DNA of 64,000 bases from Engraulis encrasicolus (Eukaryota; Chordata; Actinopteri; Clupeiformes; Engraulidae): the NCBI RefSeq assembly GCF_034702125.1, contig NC_085868.1:43325616-43389615 (forward strand), read 5' to 3'. Shown here one piece after another: positions 40,974 to 51,060 of this stretch. Position 1 is the first letter of the stretch; each line of letters begins with the position of its first letter. The notes under the pieces are model-generated. The model was not told the DNA's origin. It made no database searches and saw nothing but the letters and a program-made list of their open reading frames with translations. Both the position numbers and the translations under genes were made by a program.

Positions 40974-41510
40974 AAGTGTTCTGTCTGATTGGGAGTATCG
41001 CTGAGCGAGGGAAAGGACAGAAAAAGAGGAGAAGACACACACCGAGGTCCCTCATTGTCTTCTTCTACCTTCCTCATTCTCATAATCCCCCTTCTCTCTT
41101 TCTCTTATGTCCCTCAAACATTCTCTCTCTTCTTTTCATCATTATTCTTTTCCTTGCTTCAGCCTTCCCTCTGGAATGCTAATTTTTCGACATGACAGGG
41201 GCGTTTCGATCGATGTGGAATATGCTGTCCCTTACCTTACCGACAACCAACAGTGTTCTGTCTGATAGGGAATACTGGTGAGCGAACGAAAGGACCAAAG
41301 AAAGAGCAGAGGCTTTCTACCTCCCTCATTCTCAAAATGTATTTCCCTCTCTCTGTCTTTTTTTTCTACACCTTCTCCCTCTTTTTCACCATCTCTCTAT
41401 CCTTAACTCCCTCTTTCCGTTTCTCATTCTCTCTTCGACATGACAAATGAGGAGCTCTGTCAATGTGGAGTGTTACCGACGACTACCAACGTGCTCATCA
41501 CCCTGTTCTT
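40974..41510. repeat. Tandem duplication, period about 278 bp
   Basis: AGTGTTCTGTCTGAT starts at 40974 and at 41252. The following 'gtatcgctgagcgagggaaaggac' matches 'aatactggtgagcgaacgaaaggac', then both copies become C/T-rich and end at 'cgacatgaca...'. No coding signal. Confidence 0.75.
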
Positions 41511-42162
41511 ATAGTGACATCATTTATTCTAGTTTACAACACATATTGACATTTACACAATGTATTCATGGCTGCAAATGTTACCTCATGTCAGATTACA
41601 CAAGACAAAAAACACAGGATAGTTTTCTGTATATAAAGCTAAGGAACATATTTACCTGGTTCTGATCGTTATGTTGGCTGACTGAGAGAGATAGTGTGAA
41701 TGGTATGAAATATCAAGTTGCTATGGTGTGCCGACTGAGATGGTGGCATCATCCAAATATATGCAGTATTGAAACAGCAATGAAGCATGTGGATGGCCCT
41801 GCATCTTATAAGTAATTTCCGTGAAACTACCTAGTTGGTTCCATGGTAATTACACAAAAACAACAAGGACACTTCATGTTCATTTCATATAATAAAATAT
41901 GAATAGGAGAAAATAACAAATTTAACTAACCTGATTCTCATCCCAGATAGCAGATATTTTGGCTTTGTTTTGGCAGATATCTGCAATTTATGGCTTCCTT
42001 TTGGCAAGCCATAAGCTTTTGGCAAAATTTTGGCATGGTTATGGTTGACCTGGGCGCCAGTGAATTGGGGCGTTCCTCTGGAAAGCAAAAAAGCCCAAGA
42101 TTTGGCTAAAATATGGGTTGTTTATGGCTTCCCACAACACATAAAAAACGCGCGGACTGTGA

Positions 42163-44067
42163 ATGAATGAGTTATGGCCAGGTTATGGCATGTGTCAGGT
42201 TAATCTGAACCTCGGGTGGAGAGCGGGACAGCAACGTTCTACATTGGTGCGCTTACGGCAATCCAAAAGACTGCCAAAATCAACTGTCAAGAGAAACTCG
42301 TGCTTGCCTCACTTCAGTTTCCCCAGCGCCAGTGTGTGTCAGACTTCAGTTTATGCAGGTAAGTGCAGTTTTTATATTAAATACAACCGCCGATGACTTA
42401 AGAGATGAGGCATTTTGTGTTATCGGTTTTCATGTTGATTTCATTGTCTGTGACTGTCTGTTTCCGTGTTATGCACTGAAACCTCGATACCCTTTTAACA
42501 GGAGCTAAAACACAAACGTCTGTGACACACAACTGTGACATTTAATCTTAGTTGCTACCCTCATACTCAGTAACGGTTGATTAAGTGTTGTTCTGTGGTT
42601 GAAATTCACTTTCAGATATCAATGCCAAGGGAATTTCAATCAAAGAACACCAACACTAGCAATCCCAGCTAACTGACCAACGACAGCTAGCAAAAACCGG
42701 GAGCTAGCTAACTCAGGCATGGAGCATCTTCTACCTATTGGCACAAAGTAGAGCACTATTTAGCAATATCTGTCTGCCACGGAAAGTGTTGGACTCACTG
42801 TAATTCTAGCCTACTACTGAAGCAATCGAGTGAATCTGCTTTTTTCTACATTGTCTTTTCAGATGTGCTGCTGCTGAAGGCAGTCACCCGGTGGAGGAAC
42901 TTGTTTTTTGACAGGCATACTACAGGTTGGTTCCACAATTTATTAACCCCTCTCTCTGGTCTAATCTTTGTTCGTTGTGAAATTCCTTGCTTTTAATGTA
43001 ACTGCTTTTAAGTATACGTCTGTATTGGGTAATGCAATGGTCGGTTTGTGTTTAAGCGCTGGCTATTTAACATGATCAGTTGTTAAGGCAGTGTGTATTG
43101 TTCAGCTATCAACAACAGGGGGTAAACCGTATACAGAAATGTGGCCCATGTAGGCCTATGTAATCTTGCTCTAACATTTGTAATACCTCAACACAGAGAG
43201 TAGCTTACTAGAGGTGTCAAAGGTAAAAGTAGAAGTGAATTCATGGTGAAATGTAAACAAACGCCTGCCCTCATACCAGGATCTCAGAAAAGACTGAATA
43301 AGGGGGAAAAAACACCTCAGATAGTCCTACTGACAAGTCCAGGGTAGTGGGAGCATTACTAATTGGCAGAAAGCTTTAACAATGGCACATGATATAACAT
43401 AGTGACCAGTCTGTTTCACCAGTTATTCTACTGTAGGCACACCCAATGAGATAGATAGCCTACTGCTTTGTTGTTATTGAAAAACCTAAAAGCTAGGTTA
43501 AAAAAAACCTCCAATTTGACCAGTACTCTGATCTTAGAATCAGTGGGCTACTATATACTTAAGTGCAAGTTATGTTTTGGCAGGGTTTTGTTTGATTGAG
43601 TATTGGTTTTTTTTCTATTCTTTTTCTCCCTTTTACTTTTGACAATTCCGTAGATGGTTGTACAATCTACTGTAGCCTACTACTCATGTCATTTAAAATG
43701 TATAAAATATGAAATAACATCTACATTCTCTTTTCAGATGCTGTGCTGCGAACGGACACTGCAGTCACCTGTGGGAGGGGTCAATCAAATCGGATCTCAA
43801 AAACAGGTACCAAATTTTAATAACACCCCTCCCCCCTCTCCCGTCTATTACTCTATTAATCAAGTGCATTTGTGTCGCCACTTGGCCAGGACACTCTTGT
43901 TAAAAGAGATTTTTAATCTCAACAGGTTTATTTTCCTGGTTAAATAAAGGTTAAATAAAAGAAGAAAAAAAATGTAATGCCACTGTTTTCAAAGTTACTT
44001 TTGCATGTAGTAATTCAATTTGGTTTATCTTTTTTATTCTTTCCTAGATGTCGCGAATCTGATCTGA
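42163..44067 (+). CDS. Possible 4-exon unit, about 116-residue predicted peptide, function unknown
   Basis: Candidate exons are 42163-42358, 42863-42925, 43738-43806 and from 44048. Each internal boundary has AG before and GT after: donors GTAAGT, GTTGGT and GTACCA; acceptors TTTTCAG, TTTTCAG and TTCCTAG. All junctions are phase 1, exons 2 and 3 are 63 and 69 nt, and every junction makes a GAT codon. Translation stays open from ATG 42163 to TGA 44065-44067; AATAAA follows at 44257-44262. Exons 2 and 3 share GCAGTCACC and a GTGGRRGG-type end, suggesting an exon duplication. An ATAAAAAAC TATA-like word lies about 20 bp before the ATG. I recognise no domain; a non-coding RNA, or chance, remains possible. 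It lies wholly between the inverted ends at 41939 and 44918. Confidence 0.3.
43870..43962 (+). mobile_element. LINE/SINE 3' end
   Basis: GGCCAGGACACTCTTGTTAA, 'gagatttttaatctcaacag' and CCTGGTTAAATAAAGGTTAA followed by ATAAAAG. This is a well-known type of fish retroposon terminus, here in the putative third intron of the unit at 42163-44067. Confidence 0.65.
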
Positions 44068-44256
44068 TCTACCTACCTCTATGTGGCAATAGAGTACCTG
44101 CTTTTACTGGCCAGGGGACCAAGATGAAAACAAGAGGCCTGTACCCAGACATCCAAGCACCCATCAAGTCACCCAGTCCTCCACCACCTGTCGTGCAGCT
44201 ATACACCATCAAATCCAGCCACTTGCCCACCCTAACCAGTCACAGCATTTGGAGGC

Positions 44257-44262
44257 AATAAA
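44257..44262 (+). promoter_or_regulatory. Candidate polyadenylation signal AATAAA
   Basis: AATAAA at the end of the last candidate exon, followed within about 40 bases by a T-rich GTCTTGGTTTTTTTTTTC. It supports, but does not prove, transcription of the unit. Confidence 0.4.
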
Positions 44263-44311
44263 GTATAATGAAATGTATTTAATTGTCTTGGTTTTTTTTT
44301 TCTAGATGCAT

Positions 44312-44386
44312 AAATATTCCAGTTTCATTGTTGAAAATCACGCATTTATTAAATGTGCGATTTTCAACAATAAAACAGGAATATTT
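44312..44386. repeat. Palindrome 1, 37-bp arms
   Basis: AAATATTCCAGTTTCATTGT... (44312-44348) and ...ATAAAACAGGAATATTT (44350-44386) are inverted copies with a few mismatches and almost no loop. It lies immediately before a second, longer palindrome. Confidence 0.85.
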
Positions 44387-44388
44387 AG

Positions 44389-44537
44389 TGATCCCAAATG
44401 TAGCCATAATGGGGCCAAATGTCACTTATTTGTCTTATAAGTTTCTCTGTATACCGGTACTTACATTTTAAGTATACAGGGAAACTTATAAGACAAATAA
44501 GTGACATTTGGCCCCATTATGGCTACATTTGGGATCA
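44389..44537. repeat. Palindrome 2, 66-bp arms, 17-base loop
   Basis: The left arm 44389-44454 (TGATCCCAAATGTAGCC... to GTATAC) and right arm 44472-44537 (GTATACAGGGAAACTTATAA... to GGGATCA) differ at one position (A/G). The loop is CGGTACTTACATTTTAA. Together with palindrome 1 this forms a cruciform-capable block of 226 bp. Confidence 0.95.
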
Positions 44538-44900
44538 ATTATGGGTACATTATGGCAGTATTTAGGGTCATTTATGGCTGTTCTGGGAGAGTTATGGGTA
44601 CATTATGGCTGAATTATGGGTACATTATGGCAGTATTTAGGCTCATTTATGGCAGTTCTGGGACAGTTATGGGTACTTTATGGCTGCATTTTGGCTGAAG
44701 GGTGGGGTCTGGAATTCCTTTTGGGGCCTTTAAGGCTGTACGTGGAAATCCCAAATAGGTTTTGGGTGAACTTTGGTCAATTTATGGCTGGGTTTGGTTG
44801 GTTTTGGCATGCCAAATTTGGGCCACTTTTGGCCCGGGGACTCAAACCGAAGCCAGCCAAAAGGCCAAGACACGATTTGGCCCAAAACTCTGCCAAAAAC
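44538..44900. repeat. Degenerate tandem array of TTATGGGTACATTATGGC words
   Basis: TATGGGTACATTATGGCAGT, 'tttagggtcatttatggctg' and 'ttctgggagagttatgggta' repeat with a period near 80 bp, then grade into TTTTGGC/ATGGC-rich subterminal DNA. The open frames here are repeat-derived. Confidence 0.7.
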
Positions 44901-44918
44901 ATTTTGCTATCTGGGATG

Positions 44919-46015
44919 CGATGATCTGGAACATTGACAATCCCTAAGGGCTGGAAAGGTGCGTGTGTGTTCAAAACAGCTCGAACCTGATTGGAGAATT
45001 CACGTGGCTTTTTTTGATCACTACTACTTCAACCACTACTTCAACCACTGACTTGTATATAACCCGCCCCGAGATCTCGCCCCACGATTCTGATTGGACA
45101 GGCCATGAAGTATCTGATGCTGTTAGGGCTCGTCTAAGATTTCTAGACCCTCGTGGAGGCACGAAGCACGAGGGGTCTGCGTGAGAGTCAAGCTAACATT
45201 TTACGGCCTTGATACCATGTAGGTTCTATGAAATTATTGAATTGCTAACAGTTTAGTTACTTTCATAGTGTCATATATCATCTAACTGCTACGATGAATA
45301 GGTTAGTCAGCAACATTTTACTGAAAGCTGTTTGGCTCAGCATTACCTCAGAAATTATAGAGCAATTGCACTGGAAACGGTATGGTTATTTTTGTTACTA
45401 CTAGTTATAAACAGTTATTTGAAACTAGGTTTAAATGATCAATCACCACCTCATTAGCGATCTGTGCTACCGATTAGTAGAATATTTGGGATTAATCTCT
45501 GTTCTCTGAGCGATTAGACCTTTCTGGAGGCATTTATATTTTGAAGTGTGTACAGGAGCATACAGCATGGCTGACTGCAATCCAGTGCATCTCATGACAG
45601 GCACACAGTTGTGCCAGCCGTTAATTGTTTTCAGGCCATGATGTGACATGTATTTAGAACAACAATTTTATCTGTAGCACTGCAGGGGAAATTTTGGTCA
45701 TCACAACTCAGCAAACAGGAGATCATCACAATGCTGGGAAATAAAGATACGGTCATATGGCAATGCACCACTGGGAAGCAATTTGCACAAAGTTTAGCCA
45801 CATTAATTAAAGACCTCATGACACGTGGAGACGACCCTTTTTAGTTCAGTCTGAAATAACTATTAAATTCTAGTTGAGATGCATCCATATGACAAATATT
45901 ACTGGTTCTCCTGTTATTTCCAAAATTTGAACACACGCCACTAAATTCCACATGCCAGTGGCCCTTCCATAAAATGACGTATGCTCAGGAATGCCGCCAC
46001 GCCACACCTCTCTGT
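44919..46015. other. No recognisable gene; contains one hairpin
   Basis: AGACCCTCGTG and CACGAGGGGTCT form an inverted repeat around GAGGCACGAAG at about 45141-45177, with CTACTACTTCAACCACTACT repeats and TATATAACCCG nearby at about 45025-45066. No exon recognised. Confidence 0.4.
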
Positions 46016-46103
46016 TTACACCTGACTGCACGTGCTGCCAACCATCCTGACAGGAATCGATAGAGTGTAGGCTACGTTCTTTCTCGAATATTTTTTTAAC
46101 AAC

Positions 46104-48440
46104 ATGCCCGAGCGGTGCGTTGCAGGATACTGCTCAAACACCAGGGAGAGCGGTTTCACACTGCATCGCTTTCCAAAAGACCCTGAATTGAACTTGCTGT
46201 GGACTCGCAGGACGAGAACTGATCCCAAAGGAACACCGTGGAAGCCAAGCTCTGTACTGTGTTCTGCACATTTTCTGGATAAATGTTACGACTCGACCCC
46301 GGCTCTGAAGGAGCAACTTGGAATTGATGTTCGTCTGAAGAGGGTTTCGCGGCCCAAATCAGTGCCGAGCATATTCCCTCGGGGGACAAGCTCGAGGGGG
46401 GCGAGCGGCACCGACGCCAGTTGCAGGGGGTCTCGTGCTCTGGAGAAAAGGCAGCGGCTGGAGGTAGGCTATACCATCTTATTTTGGACTGCATTCTAAT
46501 CATGAACTCGAGGGAAAGGAAGTGCAAAGAGGTTTGTGTTTTATCACCGCGTAAACCACTTGCTTGGTGAACGGTATGAAGTTGGTGCCAGTTCTGAACA
46601 CTTCAACAAAGCTTGCTACTAAAGTGCTTCAGCCGTGCATCTAAATTAATCTCAGAGAGTGTTTGCAAAAAAGTCAAGTCGCCTTCCTACATTTCAGTTC
46701 GCCGCCGTAGGCCTACAGTTACAGTAAAATTATATGTGTCTACTGGTAAATAGTCTACTGTAGGCCTACCAGCTGAAAAGACAATCAATGCAACTGTATG
46801 CGACTGCCCCCCCATCAGCGTTGTGTCCGTGACTAATGGAGCATGAACGTAGGCCTACTCTACGTGTTGACAAATAGCCTACTCTTGTCAGAAACCCAAA
46901 CGAACATGCAGTAACCGCTGTTATGTAATGTCATGTAAATTTGCAACTTCTTTCTGTGTTCAAGAACAATCTGCTGTCATGTTTGTTTTGGGTTTGCAGT
47001 AGCGTTTTTTTCTCTCCTATTCACGCGGCATCATATTCATATAATGTTTCAGATACTCCAGGAATGCCAGTCTGAGTAGGCCTATGTTGCTGCAGAGGAA
47101 AGAGATGGCTTCACTGCTGACGGGGTCCCATCAATTGATGTAAGTTTTGGTAAAGTGTGTAGGTCAACTAAGTTAGGCTACTAATACAGATCACATTTGA
47201 CTACACACCACACTCTCAGACCTTACACTGGTTGGGTTTAGTACACTGTACATGGGTCTACTTTTTGCTCAGATAGGTTCTTTGTGTTGGGAAAGAAACC
47301 TTTTTTCAATTATTATTTTATTTTTCCTTTTACACATACACACACACATTTTATATGTGCTCATATTCATGTTCTTATTTATTCATGTGAACTCAACAAA
47401 AGATCAGCACTGTGACTTTTGCATACAAGCATGTCTGAGGCGACCAACAAGGACTGTGACTATGCAGTTCTAAGGAAGTGTAGCCTACATTTTATATGTC
47501 TCTACACATATATTGGTACATACACACCCCACATTATTTCATCCCTGCATTGCCCCAGGTGTGTGTGTGTGTGTGTGTGTGCCAGATGTACATTACATTC
47601 ACTATTTATTGATTCATCTACACATGTTTACTCAGGTGTCAAGAAGAAGTTGCAGAGCCTTGGTTAAACCAGAGGTTGCCAGGATGTCAAACCCTGGGTG
47701 GGAAGTATAATAAACCATCTGTACTGGGCTGTGGTCTCGACGCCTCCTGACAATGTTCAACTTGTGGTGGACAAATGGACATCAGTTATGGATCACATCC
47801 ACAACAGGCATACCGGATTCGAGGGACTGTTCTCTTCTTGTGCACACAGAGTCTTGGAAGGCAGGGAACAGCCTGTGTCACTTTTCATACAAAGGGATGG
47901 AGAGCAGGTAATCATACAGAAATATTCAGTGAAACATACTTTTAGGACATTACATTATACTTGGTAGACTCTTTTATCCAAAGCTGCTTTCAATCAAGGA
48001 CTTAGCTACAGCTTGCAACATTCCCAGTGCACAAAAAATGTACAGAGCAATGATTGTAAATGTCTCAGGACTTGCACTTTTGTTTGTTTCAAAAGACATT
48101 ATCACAGGGTAAGGAAGAGTAGTAGTATGTCTCAGATAGACTGGGGCCATTTCTGAAGTGACTATAGAAAGTTCATAGCAGATAAGATTAGGTTTTTGAG
48201 ATGTACTAGTGTGCTATATCTATTGTAGGAGTAATTTGAACCTTGTCCCCATATTCCTCTGCAACAGGCTATGCTGAAGAGCTGATGCGGATGGTGGAGG
48301 CCATGTGTCGAGTTGAGGACTACAGCTGTGATGACTTTGACATTCCAGACCTATCCCCTGTTCCAGAGCCACTGAGTGCATCATGTGAAAAGCCGGATAA
48401 GAGGGCAGCAGTCAGTACACACACACACAACACGCTTTAG
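46104..48440 (+). pseudogene. THAP-domain gene of an expanded fish family, probably decayed
   Basis: Exon 1 (46104-46463, 120 codons) encodes a canonical THAP zinc finger, a C2CH DNA-binding module: zinc ligands C5, C10, C53 and H56, conserved W33, and the AVPTIF-like box SVPSIF at residues 86-91. The donor is GAG|GTAGGC. Exon 2 (47053-47139, 29 codons, phase 0 both sides, acceptor TTTCAG, donor GTAAGT) continues the frame but has an in-frame TAG at 47077-47079, its ninth codon. An exon ending at 47907 (GAGCAG|GTAATC), probably starting near 47684, encodes NHLYW...DKWTSVMDHIHNRH...LFSSCAHRVLEGREQ. The last exon, from 48268, encodes YAEELMRM...VPEPLSASCEKPDKRAAV with TAG at 48438-48440. From memory, fish relatives carry a long central region between these last two blocks; here it is missing and the splice phases (0 then 1) do not join. 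A weak candidate exon with HCDFCIQACLRRPTRTV lies near 47410. Start ATG is in AACAACATGC. AATAAA is at 48902. Either a pseudogene or a truncated THAP-only protein of about 128 residues. Confidence 0.7.
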
Positions 48441-50720
48441 CGCCACAAACAACCCTTCAATATAGACATTACCAAAAGTTTGATGCCGGTAATTCCAAAA
48501 CCACAGTACAGGGTGTGTTGGAAGGACACTTTTTTCTCTCTTTTTTCACACTTATGCATACAAATGGTTCCAACTCAGGTGACTTATCTGAGTAAAAAGT
48601 AGACCAATGTACTTGTCGTATGTTCAGCTGATTCTCCACTGGTTGGATTGAGTTTGCGGTGATAGTATGTGTAGCTCTGCTCCAGCAGGGGGCACCAAAG
48701 CTACACACTCACCATCTGTTGTGAACCAGGCCAGGTCCTCGTTAGGTTTTTAGTGTTTTTTTTTAGTAATGACAGTCTCACTGTACATAAGGTACAATGG
48801 CATACATGATGTTACAGTTATGTATTATGTGCTACTGTTGTAATTACACCACAAATGTACTCATACTTTTGTTTAAAATTGGACAGAGCTGAACTGCATG
48901 TAATAAACACATTTATTTTCATATTTTCTGTGAGTGCATTGATCTACTGTGTTGGGAACCACCTGCTCCATCCTCTCCTTGGGGTTCTGAAAAAGGTTAT
49001 TACAGGGTGTGTAATATTAGCTTTAGTCATTTGAGATGGAGAGACCTTGAGGTGATATTTTGAATATCCTACCCACTCATTTCATGTCTGTGTTGCTACA
49101 ACACCCCCAATACCCATGTGGGCTTTCATTGTATTGTCCCAGAAGTACTGCACAACATCTGGAACACCACATGATAAAGAATACTAGATAAGCTTCCATG
49201 GTGAAGGTGTAAGTTTTCAGTTTGCTAGCAAAAATGCCCAAGTAATTTTATGGGGCAAAATTAGATTTTTCCATACCCTATCCCCGTCATTTCTGTCTTC
49301 CTGCCTCAGTCATTGGTCAATCACAACTCTCAGAAGTAAAAAAAACAGTACCTATCAAAACTGCCAAGTTATATGGTGAAAAAGCTCAAATGAATGATTA
49401 GGGACAGAGCTATAAGGAGGACAATTAGGGCATTTGCAACTAGTCCAAGGGCCCTCCTTTAGGTAATGGGGGCCCTAACGGGCTGTATGTGGGGGCCCTG
49501 GCGGGCTGCATGTGGGCCCTATCTATTTGCCCTAGCGCCCTGTGTGCAATTGTTCCACCACTTTGAATGTCTTAGTCCGCTTGACTTAGACATTGACACA
49601 CACAATATCGCAGAGGCCGTTCGTTTACATCTGTTTAGGGTTTTTATTAATACATTTCAGTAAATCAAAAGTGATGGCCATGTGTTTTAATTTAATCTCC
49701 AGGCTTCACTGTCTGAGTGATCATATTTTTGATGTTTTAATACAAAGTTTGAGTCTTAAAATAAAATGGTGATATGATGAAACTTTGAAACATTTCTATA
49801 TTATATTGCATTTTTCTTATGTTACTTTTGTATTAAAAGCTGAAATTGGTGATGGATTGCTTTTCAATGAAGGCTTGATTTATCTTTTGTGGATAAGCAC
49901 AATATATTCATTCGAGAAGATCTCACCCCTATTGCAGTCAGGGTGGCATTCTTCAATGAAATTGTTTACTTAATATCCATATCAGAGTGATAAGCACATG
50001 ATGGGTATAAAACCTGTGCAGTGTAGCAATTCCATGCCCTGGGCACCACAGTTATGGTTGTGGATTAGGGCGGGCCACCGTTCTATGATCAGATCATCTC
50101 GGTCATGGAGGTGTTTGGGGGGTGGGACTGCCTTATGCTCATGTTGAAGAGCAAAGGTTCACCAGAGATGGTGTACAGAGGGAGGAGACAATTTGTAAGG
50201 GAGGTACCCTGACCAATTAACTGTTCCACCCCTCTACCTACCATGACTGTGATGGCCTGAGCATGGCATGAGGCCACTGATGCTGAAACATTCAATGTGC
50301 ATTTGACTTTGATGTGCATTGCTTGAGACATTTTCAGTGAATGCATTTAGTATGGAAGAACATGGCAATAGGAAATATGTCAAATCATAACATTATAAAA
50401 TTGTCTGAACAGTAACTCTCATTATATTTATTATGACATCAAGTGAACTGATAAGCAAATAACTGAGTTGTAAAAGTAAGCTTGTAGGAGCAGGTAGGGA
50501 TTATAAATCTAAGCAGGATGGGAATGGTTGATGCAGTCAAGACTATTACAATTTGTACAAGATTGTTCCAATGGTTCATCACTTTATTTCAGGATTTCGT
50601 CTCTGGAATAACACTAAAAGAAAAATGTTCAACTGTTTGTTTCCTAAGAAGTTGACTTGTCTCTTCTCAAAAAGTAATAGATAAAATAAATCCAATACAT
50701 TTACATCTTAGGTGATGCTG
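48441..50720. other. No recognisable gene; scattered repeat fragments
   Basis: At about 49390-49545, 'gggccctcctttaggtaatgggggccc' text resembles hAT-type MITE ends. At about 50060-50290 short pieces (TCGGTCATGGAGG, 'accatgactgtgatggcctgagcatgg') resemble the body of the tRNA SINE at 12777-13053 in both orientations. None could be bounded. Confidence 0.35.
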
Positions 50721-50725
50721 CTGGT

Positions 50726-50769
50726 GGTGGTGGTGGTGTGTGTGTGTGTGTGTGTGTGTGGGGGGGGGG
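50726..50769. repeat. (TGG)n/(TG)n followed by poly(G)
   Basis: GGTGGTGGTGGTG, then a TG run and G10 at about 50760-50769. Confidence 0.9.
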
Positions 50770-50960
50770 TCCTCAAATGTGGTCTTTGCCCAGGACCTCA
50801 GACTTCCTAAAACCGCCACTGCTGAAGTTGTATGTTTGGTGTCACCTAGGCCAAGGGGCGTGGGGTCTCGAAACTGTTCTTTGCCTAGGACCTCAGACTT
50901 TCTAAAACCGCCACTGGTGAGGTTGTATTTGGCGCCCCCTAGGGCTATTTGTTGTACGCT
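50770..50960. repeat. 95-bp direct duplication with CCGCCACTG ends
   Basis: TCTTTGCCCAGGACCTCAGA at 50783 and TCTTTGCCTAGGACCTCAGA at 50878 begin two copies that both end 'ctaaaaccgccactg'. The reverse complement, CAGTGGCGGTTTTAG, is a common fish hAT-type terminus, so these are probably right ends of a MITE, duplicated. Confidence 0.7.
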
Positions 50961-51060
50961 GTTGTGAGTTGCAAAATGAAGACAAATTCATGTGAAGCTA
51001 CAGGTAACATGTATTGACATTCATTGTCATTTATTTATCAACACTTGTGCATGAGCAACA

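Larger units (their letters stand above)
41939..44918. mobile_element. 3.0-kb repeat unit with 14-bp inverted ends
   Basis: The left boundary CATCCCAGATAGCA (41939-41952) is mirrored exactly at the right by TGCTATCTGGGATG (44905-44918). Subterminal DNA at both sides is rich in ATGGC/TTTGGC words (for example 'ttttggcatggttatgg' left, 'ggttttggcatgccaaattt' right). I could not find a convincing TSD, so element status is inferred from the ends. Its interior carries a possible spliced transcription unit, an inserted LINE tail, two palindromes and a degenerate tandem array. Confidence 0.55.

Noticed and set aside
41939..44918. Target-site duplication for the 3.0-kb repeat unit
   Set aside because: Flanks (…CTGATTCT and CGATGATC…) share only a shifted TGAT; no duplication could be defended.
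44501..44947. Frames rich in Gly-Tyr-Trp as a structural protein
   Set aside because: They translate the degenerate TTATGGGTACATTATGGC array and subterminal repeat DNA.
46104..46499. Exon 1 of the THAP gene read through as a complete 131-residue protein
   Set aside because: The last 11 residues come from reading across a good GTAGGC donor; exon 2 continues the frame naturally from the donor.
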